Shown piece after piece: positions 51,722-60,247 of a DNA stretch of 64,000 nucleotides; positions within the stretch are counted from its first letter, which is position 1, and every line of letters starts with the position of its first letter. This DNA is from Phaeospirillum tilakii. Lineage in GTDB: Bacteria; Pseudomonadota; Alphaproteobacteria; Rhodospirillales; Magnetospirillaceae. The DNA is taken from NCBI RefSeq assembly GCF_042683125.1, contig NZ_JBHUIY010000015.1, positions 30,011 through 94,010 on the forward strand. The letters are read 5' to 3'. The notes under the pieces are model-generated. The model saw only the letters and a list, made by a program, of their open reading frames with translations. It searched no databases and had not been told where the DNA came from. A program made the translations under genes and the position numbers.

Positions 51722-53776
51722 ATGAGACGGAGGGCGCGCCGCGTCCGCGCCGGGGGGCTGGCGGTGCTGCTGGCCCTGGTGGTGGTGACTCCGCTCGCTC
51801 CGGCCGGGGCCGGGTCCGCCACCGCGATCGACGTCTCGCCCGGCCTCGCCCGCCCGTCCCCCCCCGAGCCGGTGCGGGTGATGCTCGACGACACCTACCC
51901 GCCCTACAGCTTCCGCGCCGGCGACGGCACGTTGCAGGGCATCCTGCCCGATTTGTGGGCGCTGTGGTCGCAGCGCAGCGGCATTCCGGTCCAACTGATC
52001 GGGCTCGACTGGGCCGAGGCCCAGCGCCGCTTCAATGCCGGCGAGGCCGAGGTGCTCGACACGGTGTTCCACACCGCCGAGCGCGACCGGATCTATCTGT
52101 TCTCCGCCCCCTACGCCACCATCGAGGTGCCGATCGTGTTCGAGGCCGGGCTGTCCGGCATCCGCGACGCCGCCGCGCTGCGCGGCTTCACCGTGGGGGT
52201 CAAGGGCGGCGACGCCTGCATCGATTTCCTGCGCCAGCGCGGCATCGACAGCCTGCGCCCCTATCCCAGCTACGAGACCCTGATCGACGGCGCCGCCCGG
52301 GGCGAGATCCGCGTCGCCTGCATCGACCGCCCGCCCGCCAGCTATTATCTGGTCCAGAAGGGGCTGGAGAGCCGGTTCCGCGCCTCGCCGCCGCTTTATG
52401 CCGGCGAATTCCATTGGGTGGTGCGCAAGGGCGAGGACCGCCTGCGCGAGACGGTCCAGGCCGGCTTCGACCGCATCAGCCCCGAGCAGCGCCGCCGCAT
52501 CGTCGAACATTGGCTGGGCGAGCCGCTGCGCTCCAACCTCGACCCGCAGACGGTGCAGGCGGTCGGCCTGGCCCTGCTCGGCATCGGCCTGATCGGCGTG
52601 CTGCTGCTGGTGTGGGTGGCCACCCTGCGCCGGCAGGTGGCGGCCAAGACCCGCGACCTGACCCAGGCCCTGGCCGAACTGTCGGCCGGCGCGCTGCGGT
52701 TCCGCACCCTGTTCGACGTGATCAACGACGCCATCCTGCTGCACGACGCCGAGAGCGGGGCGATCCGGTTGACCAACCGCCGCGCCCGCGACCTGTTCGG
52801 CTTTCGCGGCGGGGCGAATGACGGCGGGCTGACCCTGGCCGACCTGTGCGGCGACACCCCGCCCTATGACGCGGCGGCCGCGCTCGACCACCTCCACGCC
52901 ACCGCCGACGGGCCGCGCCGGCTGGAATGGCTGGCCCGTCACCGCGACGGCCACCCGCTGTGGGTCGAGGTCGATCTGCGCCGGGTGGTGCTCGACGACA
53001 GCGGCCCGCAGGTGCTGGCGGTGCTGCGCGATATCACCGCGCGCAAGGAAAGCGACGAGCAGCTGGCCCGCACGCTGGACGCCCTGACCCGCTCCAACAC
53101 CGACCTCGAACGCTTCGCCTACGCCGCCTCGCACGATCTGCGCGAGCCGCTCAACACCCTGGTGCGCTATGCCCAGTTGCTGGAACGGCGGCTGGAGGGC
53201 AGCGACCCCAGCATCGCCGAGCCGCTCGGGGTGATCGCCACCGCCGCCCGCCAGATGATGCGGCTGGTCGAGGGATTGCTGGAATTCTCCCGGGTGGACG
53301 CCGCCGGACGCGGCTTCGACCCGGTCGATGCCGGGCGGGCGCTGACGGTGGCGCTCGGCTATCTCGATCAGGCGCTGGCCGAGGCCGGCGCGACGGTCGA
53401 GGCCGCGCCGCTGCCGCTGGTGGCCGCCGACGATACCCAGGTGATCCAGCTGTTCCAGAACCTGATCGGCAATGCGGTCAAATATCGCGACCGCGCCCGG
53501 CCGCTGCGGGTGCGGGTGTCGGCCCGGCGCGACGGCGCGATGTGGGAATTCACCGTGGCCGACAACGGCATCGGCATCGAGGCGGATTATCTCGAACAGA
53601 TCTTCGTGATCTTCAAGCGGCTGCACGCCCACAGCGCGATCCCCGGGGTGGGGATCGGCCTTGCTTTGTGCCGGCGCATCGTCGAACGCCATGGCGGCCG
53701 GCTGTGGGTGGACTCCACCCCGGGCCAGGGCTCCGCCTTCCGTTTCACCCTCGGCGCCGTCCCCGAGGCGGAATAG
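51722..53776 (+). CDS. Sensor histidine kinase with periplasmic family-3 binding domain and PAS
   Basis: 684 aa membrane kinase. N-terminal signal/anchor (~residues 10-30). Residues ~50-265 form a SBP_bac_3-type solute-binding domain (VRVMLDDTYPPYSFR, GILPDLWALWSQRSG, SAPYATIEVPIVFEAG, YAGEFHWVVRKGED). A membrane helix at ~278-302 is followed by a PAS domain (~325-445). HisKA carries the phospho-acceptor His471 in YAASHDLREPLNTL. HATPase N-box NLIGNAVKYRD (Asn584), G-boxes DNGIGIEADYL and GVGIGLALCRRIVERHGG. Thirty bases behind livF, so likely co-transcribed. No response regulator is adjacent. Ligand unknown; an amino acid is inferred from context and domain type. Confidence 0.92.
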   Translation: MRRRARRVRAGGLAVLLALVVVTPLAPAGAGSATAIDVSPGLARPSPPEPVRVMLDDTYPPYSFRAGDGTLQGILPDLWALWSQRSGIPVQLIGLDWAEAQRRFNAGEAEVLDTVFHTAERDRIYLFSAPYATIEVPIVFEAGLSGIRDAAALRGFTVGVKGGDACIDFLRQRGIDSLRPYPSYETLIDGAARGEIRVACIDRPPASYYLVQKGLESRFRASPPLYAGEFHWVVRKGEDRLRETVQAGFDRISPEQRRRIVEHWLGEPLRSNLDPQTVQAVGLALLGIGLIGVLLLVWVATLRRQVAAKTRDLTQALAELSAGALRFRTLFDVINDAILLHDAESGAIRLTNRRARDLFGFRGGANDGGLTLADLCGDTPPYDAAAALDHLHATADGPRRLEWLARHRDGHPLWVEVDLRRVVLDDSGPQVLAVLRDITARKESDEQLARTLDALTRSNTDLERFAYAASHDLREPLNTLVRYAQLLERRLEGSDPSIAEPLGVIATAARQMMRLVEGLLEFSRVDAAGRGFDPVDAGRALTVALGYLDQALAEAGATVEAAPLPLVAADDTQVIQLFQNLIGNAVKYRDRARPLRVRVSARRDGAMWEFTVADNGIGIEADYLEQIFVIFKRLHAHSAIPGVGIGLALCRRIVERHGGRLWVDSTPGQGSAFRFTLGAVPEAE

Positions 53777-53787
53777 GAAGACGATTC

Positions 53788-53949
53788 GCGGGCTCTGCCC
53801 GCCCCCGCCAAGGGCCGAAGGCCCTTGGAACCCTTTCCTTGCCCTTCGCGCGGCAAGCGCCCGCGCCCAAGCGGAAAGGCCGGTCCGCGCCCGACCATCG
53901 ACGGGATCCAAGGGCCTTGCGGCCCTTGGCGGGCGTGGGCGGAGCCCAC
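53788..53949. repeat. Composite hairpin repeat, inverted pair (copy 8)
   Basis: Left unit: GCGGGC-TCT-GCCCGC (53788-53802) and CCAAGGGCC-GAA-GGCCCTTGG (53808-53828). Right unit, inverted: CCAAGGGCC-TTGC-GGCCCTTGG (53908-53929) and GTGGGC-GGA-GCCCAC (53935-53949). The spacer carries CCCGACCAT (53890-53898), the inverse of the motif in copy 1. Lies between the converging sensor kinase and trpB2 genes, where it can end both transcripts. Confidence 0.82.
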
Positions 53950-53966
53950 ACCCCCCTGAGGCGACG

Positions 53967-55325
53967 TCAGCCGGCCTTGGGCAGTTCCTCCAGCGCGGCG
54001 GCCAGCGCCTGCTGGTCGAACTGCGGATCGATCAGCTTGCCCGAGAAATAATCGGTATAGGCCTGCATGTCGAAATGGCCGTGGCCCGACAGGTTGAACA
54101 GGATGGTCTCGGCCTTGCCCTCTTCCTTGCAGCGCAGCGCCTCGGCGATCGCCGCCTTGACCGCATGCGAGGATTCCGGGGCGGGCACGATGCCTTCGGC
54201 GCGGGCGAACTGCACCGCGGCGGCGAAACATTCGGTCTGGTGGTAGGAGCGCGCCTCCATCAGGCCCAGTTCCATCACATGGCTGACCATCGGCGCCATG
54301 CCGTGATAGCGCAGCCCGCCGGAATGCGACCCGGGCGGCATGAAGGTGGCGCCCAGCGTGTGCATCTTGACCATCGGGGTCAGCTTGCCGGTATCGCCGA
54401 AATCGTAGGCGTAGAGCCCCTTGGTCAGGGTCGGGCACGAAGCCGGCTCGACGCCGACGATACGGACCTTGGCGCCCTTGAGGTTCTCGCGGACATAGGG
54501 GAAGGCCAGACCGGCGAAGTTGGAGCCGCCGCCGGTGCAGGCGATCACCACGTCGGGGGATTCGCCGGCCATTTCCATCTGCATCATCGCTTCTTCGCCG
54601 ATGATGGTCTGATGCAGACAGACATGGTTGAGCACGCTGCCGAGCGCATATTTGGTGTCGTCGCGCGAGGCGGCGACCTCGACCGCCTCGGAGATGGCGA
54701 TGCCGAGCGAGCCGTTCGAATCGGGATGGCGGGCCAGGATGTCGCGCCCGGCCTGGGTCAGGGTCGAGGGGCTGGCGATGCAGGTGGCGCCATAGGTCTC
54801 CATCAGCGCCCGGCGGTAGGGCTTCTGATTGTAGGAGACCTTGACCATGTAGACCTCGACCTCGAGGCCGAACAGCGAGCCGGCGAAGGCCAGCGAGCTG
54901 CCCCACTGCCCGGCGCCGGTCTCGGTCGACAGCCGCTTGACGCCTTCCTGCTTGTTGTAGAAGGCCTGCGGCACGGCGGTGTTGGGCTTGTGGCTGCCGG
55001 CCGGGCTGACGCCCTCATACTTGAAGAAGATCTTGGCCGGGGTGCCCAGCGCCTGCTCCAGCCGGCGGGCGCGGATCAGCGGCGACGGACGCCACAGACG
55101 GTAAACCTCGCGCACCGGCTCGGGGATCTCGATCCAGCGCTCGGTGCTGACTTCCTGCTCGATCACCGCGTTGGGGAAAATCGGGGCGAGATCGGCGGGT
55201 CCGATCGGCTGCCCGGTGCCCGGATGCAGCGCCGGCGGCAACGGAGTCGGCAGGTCGGCGGCCAGGTTGTACCAGGCCTTGGGCATACGATCCTCGGGCA
55301 GGAAATATTTGGTGCTCTCGCTCAT
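53967..55325 (-). CDS. TrpB2-type tryptophan synthase beta-like PLP enzyme
   Basis: 452 aa, the length and form of TrpB2 (TIGR01415), distinct from the ~400-aa TrpB1. Starts TKYFLPEDRMPKAWYNLAADL. PLP Lys in GVSPAGSHKPNTAVPQAF, substrate region STETGAGQWGSSLAFAGSL, phosphate loop ACTGGGSNFAGLAFPYV, and C-terminal LFNLSGHGHFDM. It makes tryptophan from indole and serine, and stands alone: no trpA is adjacent, which is usual for TrpB2. ATG 55325 has AAGG upstream; an earlier frame extension is Gly/Arg-rich and unlikely. Confidence 0.93.
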   Translation of the reverse strand: MSESTKYFLPEDRMPKAWYNLAADLPTPLPPALHPGTGQPIGPADLAPIFPNAVIEQEVSTERWIEIPEPVREVYRLWRPSPLIRARRLEQALGTPAKIFFKYEGVSPAGSHKPNTAVPQAFYNKQEGVKRLSTETGAGQWGSSLAFAGSLFGLEVEVYMVKVSYNQKPYRRALMETYGATCIASPSTLTQAGRDILARHPDSNGSLGIAISEAVEVAASRDDTKYALGSVLNHVCLHQTIIGEEAMMQMEMAGESPDVVIACTGGGSNFAGLAFPYVRENLKGAKVRIVGVEPASCPTLTKGLYAYDFGDTGKLTPMVKMHTLGATFMPPGSHSGGLRYHGMAPMVSHVMELGLMEARSYHQTECFAAAVQFARAEGIVPAPESSHAVKAAIAEALRCKEEGKAETILFNLSGHGHFDMQAYTDYFSGKLIDPQFDQQALAAALEELPKAG

Positions 55326-55578
55326 CTTGACCTTGTTCCCATCTCGCGGGGGACGAACCACGCCGCCGCCCCGGTTCCCCCCGGGGCGGCCGACGGGCGG
55401 CAGCATAAGGCGGAACCGGCGATAAGGAAACTTCGTTTCCTCACGTCGCCGGGGAACGCACGATTGTTGAGCGGGAAGGCAAAAAAGCCGTCGGAGCGAG
55501 GGGCCAGAGGCCGGCCAAGGGGCCGGGGCCCCTTGGCGATCCCCCCCCGGAGAGCCGAAGGCCCTCCACCCTATTGCA
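55326..55578. other. Intergenic gap upstream of trpB2 with hairpin (copy 9)
   Basis: Contains the perfect stem CCAAGGGGCC-GG-GGCCCCTTGG (55515-55536) and an imperfect GGAGAGCC/GGCCCTCC stem (~55550-55567), both just past the chemoreceptor stop and so likely its 3' end. The part from 55326 to about 55470 should hold the trpB2 promoter; no clear match was picked. Confidence 0.5.
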
Positions 55579-57258
55579 TCAGGCGCGGATGCCGGCGAGG
55601 AAGGAATGGACCTCCTCGTCCAGCCGGCGCGACTGGCGGTCGAGTTCGGCCGAGGCGGTCAGCACCCCGTTCGAGGTCTCGCCGACATTGCCGACCGCCC
55701 CGGCCAACTGGCCGAGATAGTCGGTCACCTCGCGGGTACCGGCCGAGGCCTGCTGGATGTTGCGCGAAATCTCGGCGGTGGCGGCGTGCTGCTCCTCCAC
55801 CGCGGCGGCGATCGCCGAGCCGATCTGGTTGATCTCGCCAATGGTGCCGCCGATCGCCCGGATCGCCGCCACCGCCTCGTCGGTGGCGCTCTGCACCGCC
55901 CCGATCTGGGCGGCGATCTCCTCGGTGGCGCGGCCGGTCTGGTTGGCGAGGCTTTTGACCTCGTTGGCGACCACGGCGAAGCCCTTGCCGGCCTCGCCCG
56001 CCCGCGCCGCCTCGATCGTCGCGTTGAGGGCGAGCAGGTTGGTCTGGCTGGCGATGTCGTTGATCAGCTTGACCACGTCGCCGATCCGGCTGGCGGCGAC
56101 GGCCAGCCCCTGCACCAGTTCGTCCGAGCGCCGCGCCTCGGCCACCCCGGTGGCGATCCGTTCGGCCGATTGCTGGACCTGCCGGCTGATCTCGTTGATC
56201 GAGGCCGACAGTTCCTCGGCGGCGGAAGCCACCGTCTGGACGTTGACCGAGGCCTGCTCCGCCGCGCTGGCGACCGAGGTCGCCTGGCTGGCGGTGTGGC
56301 GCGCCACCTCGGTCAGCGATTCGGCCGCCCCCTTCATGTTGCCGGCCGAGCTGGCGATCACGTCGGAGACGTTCTTGACCCGGCTTTCGAACGAATCGGC
56401 CAGGGCCAGCGCGGTCCGGCGCCGCTCCTCCTCGGACAGCCGCTTGGTCTCCTCCTGCTGGCGGCGCAGGTCGGCGGCCTCGCGGGCGACGTCGCGCAGG
56501 CTGCGTACCGAACAGGCCAGCGAGCCGATCTCGTCGCCGCGCTCGGTGCCGGTGACCTCGGTGTCGTAATGCTGGTCGGCCAGCCGGTTGGTGACCAGGG
56601 TCAGCCGCTTCAGCGGCACGGTGATCTGACGGGCGATCAACAGCGCCAGCCCGGCGGTGACCAGCCCGATCACCAGCACCAGCCCGGCGAAATTGAGCGC
56701 CTTTTGCTGGAACACCGTGTCGATGTCGTCGATGTAGATCCCGGTGCCGATGGTCCAGCCCCACGGGCCGAACCGCTTGGCGAAGGACAGCTTGTCGCTC
56801 GATTCGGTCTGGCCGGGCCTGGGATAGCGGTAGAACACCGCCCCGCCCCCGGCCTTGGCCGCCTCCAGCAGATGGCGGATAAAGGGTTGTCCGGCGCTGT
56901 CCACCGCCGCGATGTCGTTCTGGCCCTCCCGTTCCGGGTGGAACGGATTGAGTAGCCAAGTCCCATCATCGGAGAAAACAAAGAAATACTCGTCGCCGTC
57001 ATAACGCTGCTCGCGCAGCATCGCCCGGGCCTGCCGCATCGCCTCGGCCGGTTCGAGTTCCCCCTTCTCCGCCCGGCCGTGATACTGGCGAACCACGCTT
57101 TCGGCGTTCTCGACCAGATTGCGCAGTTTGGTCTCCCGGTCCTCGACCATCACCGCGCGCAGGAACGACAGCGCGACCAGCGCGGCGATCACCAAGCCGA
57201 CGATGCTGGCGGCCACCACCGTCATCAGTTTCCCGGAAATCCCGATTTTGATCGCCAT
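55579..57258 (-). CDS. Methyl-accepting chemotaxis protein, single-Cache (sCache_2) type
   Basis: Chemoreceptor of 559 aa. TM1 residues ~12-34, periplasmic domain ~35-185 with the sCache_2 signature YDGDEYFFVFSDDGTWLLNP and WGWTIGTGIYIDDID, TM2 ~190-212, HAMP, then a long signalling domain. Its hairpin tip is IASQTNLLALNATIEAARAG. No CheR-binding pentapeptide at the C-terminus (ends FLAGIRA). Such Cache receptors often sense small organic acids or respiration products; the ligand is unknown. ATG 57258 chosen with GGGGAG upstream. No che genes adjacent. Confidence 0.94.
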   Translation of the reverse strand: MAIKIGISGKLMTVVAASIVGLVIAALVALSFLRAVMVEDRETKLRNLVENAESVVRQYHGRAEKGELEPAEAMRQARAMLREQRYDGDEYFFVFSDDGTWLLNPFHPEREGQNDIAAVDSAGQPFIRHLLEAAKAGGGAVFYRYPRPGQTESSDKLSFAKRFGPWGWTIGTGIYIDDIDTVFQQKALNFAGLVLVIGLVTAGLALLIARQITVPLKRLTLVTNRLADQHYDTEVTGTERGDEIGSLACSVRSLRDVAREAADLRRQQEETKRLSEEERRRTALALADSFESRVKNVSDVIASSAGNMKGAAESLTEVARHTASQATSVASAAEQASVNVQTVASAAEELSASINEISRQVQQSAERIATGVAEARRSDELVQGLAVAASRIGDVVKLINDIASQTNLLALNATIEAARAGEAGKGFAVVANEVKSLANQTGRATEEIAAQIGAVQSATDEAVAAIRAIGGTIGEINQIGSAIAAAVEEQHAATAEISRNIQQASAGTREVTDYLGQLAGAVGNVGETSNGVLTASAELDRQSRRLDEEVHSFLAGIRA

Positions 57259-57602
57259 CTCTGGAACTCCCCACCGTTCACCCCTGGATCCGGCGCGGAA
57301 TAGCCCGGAAACGGATGCCCGCAAGTCTCTTTACAATCTCTCCAATATAAGGCTTTCGCCCTAGATTCAACCCCCTCGAACTCTACTTATTGTCATAAGC
57401 AGAGCCGACAAAAGGGAATCAAACGGATCGATCGGGATCCGCTTCCGGCCGGAGACTGTTCGGCAGGAAACAGAGTAACCCAATGCAATTAAATGTCTTT
57501 TAACCGTCTCTTGGTTGTTTTGGCGCAAAGAGCCGTCGTGCGGAAAGGGCGAAGCGGCTATGGTGGCCGCCGACAGGCGCCGGACGGGAAGGAGACAGGG
57601 CG
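57259..57602. promoter_or_regulatory. Divergent 344-bp control region, chemoreceptor / TPR gene
   Basis: AT-richer than the rest of the window. Holds the dyad CTTAT-TGTC-ATAAG (57386-57399). A possible minus-strand promoter, TTGAAT-N15-TATATT, lies near 57345-57371 for the chemoreceptor. I did not find a convincing flagellar sigma28 box. No open frame here has coding character; a short one starting at 57493 overlaps the TPR gene and is rejected. Confidence 0.4.
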
Positions 57603-59051
57603 ATGGCGATGCAGGGACAACCGGGCGGGGATGAGGGCGCGCTGGCCGCCGCCGTGGCGGCGGCGGCGCGGCTGCCCGACGACGCCGACGCCCAGTTCGA
57701 ACTGGGCAACGCGCTGCTGTCGCGTGGCCGCGCCCGCGAGGCGCTCGGGCCCTATCAGCGGGCGCTGGAGCTGCGGCCGGGCTGGGCGCCGGCCCTGACC
57801 AATTACGGGCTGGTGCTGCGCGACCTCGGCCAGATCGAGGCGGCGTTCGAGATCCAGTCGTTCGTCTGCACCCATTTCCCCGATTTCGTCACCGGCTTCA
57901 CCAATCTCGGCTTCGTCCAGCAGCGGCTGGGGCGCTACCAGGAAGCGGTGGAGACCTTCCGCCACGCCGTCGGCCTCGCCGCCACCGGCGGCAGCTGGGC
58001 CAACCTCGCCCAGGCGCTGCACCTCGCCCGGCGCGAGGACGAGGCGGCCGAGGCCTTCGCCCAGGCACTGGCGCTGGCCCCCGACCATCCCACCATCCAT
58101 TACAATTACTCGCAGTTGTTGTTGCAGCAGGGCGATTACGCCCGGGGCTGGGTCGAGTATGGCTGGCGGCGGCGCGGCGGGGTGCGCACCCTGCCGCCCC
58201 GGCCGCTGCCCCAGCCGCTGTGGGACGGAAGCCCGCTCGCCGGCCGCACCCTGCTGCTCTATGCCGAGCAGGGGCTGGGCGACACGCTGCAATTCCTCCG
58301 CTTCGTCGAGCGGGTGCCGAAGGAAGGTGGCCGGGTGGTGGTCGAGGCCCAGGCGCCGCTGCTGCCGCTGCTGCGCGACATCGCGGCGATCGACGCCGTG
58401 ATCCCGGCCGGGGCGCCGCTGCCGCCGCTCGATTGCCATCTGCCGCTGCTGAGCCTGCCCGAGATCCTCGGCCCGCTGCGGGCCGATCCGGTCACCCCCG
58501 GCCCCTATCTCGCCGCCGACCCGGCGCGGCGGGCGGTGTGGCGGGCCCGGCTGACCCGGCCGGGGCAAATGCGGATCGGGCTGGCCTGGGCCGGCAATCC
58601 CGGCCAGGCCGGCGATTCCCAGCGCTCGGTCGAGGCGGCGCTGCTGATCGACGCCCTGAACGATCCCCGTCTGGCCCTGTTCTCGCTGCAAAAGGACCTG
58701 CGCCCGGGCGATGCCGAGACCCTGTTCGTCCGCTCCGACCGCATCGTCGCCCTCGGCCCCGACCTGCATGATTTCGCCGACACTGCGGCGGCGGTGGCCG
58801 AACTCGATCTGGTGATCTGCGTCGACAGTTCGCTGGCCCATCTCGCCGGCGGGCTGGGGCGGCCGGCCTGGGTGCTGGTGCGCTACGCCCCCGACTGGCG
58901 CTGGTGGTATCGCCACGAGGACAGCCCCTGGTATCCCTCGCTGCGGCTGTTTCACCAGCGGGCGCCGCTCGATTGGCCCGAAGTGCTGGGCCGGGTGGCC
59001 ACCGCCCTGGGCGAACGGCTCGGCCCGCCGGCCCAACCGCCAGCGGCCTGA
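57603..59051 (+). CDS. TPR protein with glycosyltransferase family 9-like domain
   Basis: 482 aa. Residues ~20-190 are four or five tetratricopeptide repeats (AQFELGNALLSRGRAREALG, ALTNYGLVLRDLGQIEAAF, GFTNLGFVQQRLGRYQEAV, HYNYSQLLLQQGDYARGW). The C-terminal half resembles heptosyltransferase/GT9 folds (LLYAEQGLGDTLQFLRF, IGLAWAGNPGQ, LVICVDSSLAHLAGGLGRP). Proteins of this form often glycosylate other proteins or surface glycans in alphaproteobacteria. Followed 75 bases later by wecB, supporting a surface-sugar role (inference). GGAGAC precedes the ATG. Confidence 0.85.
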   Translation: MAMQGQPGGDEGALAAAVAAAARLPDDADAQFELGNALLSRGRAREALGPYQRALELRPGWAPALTNYGLVLRDLGQIEAAFEIQSFVCTHFPDFVTGFTNLGFVQQRLGRYQEAVETFRHAVGLAATGGSWANLAQALHLARREDEAAEAFAQALALAPDHPTIHYNYSQLLLQQGDYARGWVEYGWRRRGGVRTLPPRPLPQPLWDGSPLAGRTLLLYAEQGLGDTLQFLRFVERVPKEGGRVVVEAQAPLLPLLRDIAAIDAVIPAGAPLPPLDCHLPLLSLPEILGPLRADPVTPGPYLAADPARRAVWRARLTRPGQMRIGLAWAGNPGQAGDSQRSVEAALLIDALNDPRLALFSLQKDLRPGDAETLFVRSDRIVALGPDLHDFADTAAAVAELDLVICVDSSLAHLAGGLGRPAWVLVRYAPDWRWWYRHEDSPWYPSLRLFHQRAPLDWPEVLGRVATALGERLGPPAQPPAA

Positions 59052-59126
59052 CCGCGACGGGACTTGACCGCGACCGGGCGGCGGGCCGATATGGGGCCGT
59101 CCGGAGCGGAAAGGGCGTGGAGAATC

Positions 59127-60218
59127 ATGGCCAGATCGGTGTTGTGCGTGGTGGGGGCCCGGCCCAATTTCATGAAGATCGGGCCGGTGATCGCCGCGCT
59201 GACGGCGCGGGGGATGACCGCGCCGCTGGTCCATACCGGCCAGCATTACGACGAGACGATGAACGAGCGTTTCTTCGTCGATCTCGCTTTGCCCCGCCCC
59301 GACGTCAATCTCGAGGTCGGCTCGGGCAGCCACGCGGTGCAGACCGCCGAGATCATGCGCCGGTTCGAGCCGGTGCTGGATCGCTATGCCCCCGACGCGG
59401 TGCTGGTGGTCGGCGACGTCAATTCGACCATCGCCTGCGCCCTGGTCGCGGTCAAGAAAGGGGTCCGGGTGATCCATGTCGAGGCCGGGCTGCGCAGCCG
59501 CGACCGCACCATGCCGGAAGAGATCAACCGACTGCTGACCGACCAGATTTCCGACCTGCTGTTCACCACCGAGCGCGAGGCGGCCGACAATCTGATCCGC
59601 GAGGGCATCCCGCCCGAGCGGATCGCCTTCGTCGGCAACGTGATGATCGACACCCTGCTGGCCCAGCGCCGCCGCGCCGTGCCGGCGGCGGCCACCCTGG
59701 CCGGCCATGGCGTCGGCGCCCCCCATGCCCTGGTGACGCTGCACCGGCCGTCGAACGTCGATGATCCGGCGACGCTCGCGGCGCTGGCCGGGGCGCTGGC
59801 CGAGATGGCCGGGCTGCTGCCGGTGGTGTTCCCGGTCCATCCCCGCACCCGGGCGCGGCTCGACGCCGCCGGCCTGACCGAACGGCTGAGCGCGGCCGGG
59901 CTGGTGCTGCTGCCGCCGCAGGGCTATCTCGAAATGCTGGGCCTGATGGCCGAGGCCCGGCTGGTGGTGACGGATTCCGGCGGGATCCAGGAAGAGACCA
60001 CCGCGCTCGGGGTGCCGTGCCTGACCGCGCGCGACAACACCGAACGGCCGATCACCCTGACCCAGGGCACCAACACCCTGGTCGGGGCCGACCCGGCGGC
60101 GATCCTGGCCGCCTGCCGCGAGGTGCTGGCCACCGGCGGCAAGGCCGGCCGCCAGCCCGAATTGTGGGACGGCAAGGCCGGCGAACGGATCGCCGCCCTG
60201 CTGGCCGAGCGGCTGTAG
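59127..60218 (+). CDS. wecB: UDP-N-acetylglucosamine 2-epimerase (non-hydrolysing)
   Basis: Makes UDP-ManNAc for surface polysaccharides. 363 aa. CVVGARPNFMKIGPVI at the start, VHTGQHYDETMNERFF, VVGDVNSTIACALVA, IHVEAGLRSRDRTMPEE, and the C-terminal VTDSGGIQEETTALGVPCL carrying UDP-binding residues. ATG 59127 with GGAG upstream fits the conserved first strand. Same strand as the TPR/GT9-like gene. Confidence 0.95.
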   Translation: MARSVLCVVGARPNFMKIGPVIAALTARGMTAPLVHTGQHYDETMNERFFVDLALPRPDVNLEVGSGSHAVQTAEIMRRFEPVLDRYAPDAVLVVGDVNSTIACALVAVKKGVRVIHVEAGLRSRDRTMPEEINRLLTDQISDLLFTTEREAADNLIREGIPPERIAFVGNVMIDTLLAQRRRAVPAAATLAGHGVGAPHALVTLHRPSNVDDPATLAALAGALAEMAGLLPVVFPVHPRTRARLDAAGLTERLSAAGLVLLPPQGYLEMLGLMAEARLVVTDSGGIQEETTALGVPCLTARDNTERPITLTQGTNTLVGADPAAILAACREVLATGGKAGRQPELWDGKAGERIAALLAERL

Positions 60219-60247
60219 CCCCGCCCGGCCCGCCCGCCCCCCCGCCT

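Noticed and set aside
57259..57602. Flagellar sigma28 promoter for the chemoreceptor
   Set aside because: No TAAA-N15-GCCGATAA-like match was visible on the minus strand.
57493..57798. Short open frame in the chemoreceptor/TPR gap
   Set aside because: Arg/Pro-rich, overlaps the TPR gene in another frame, no ribosome site.
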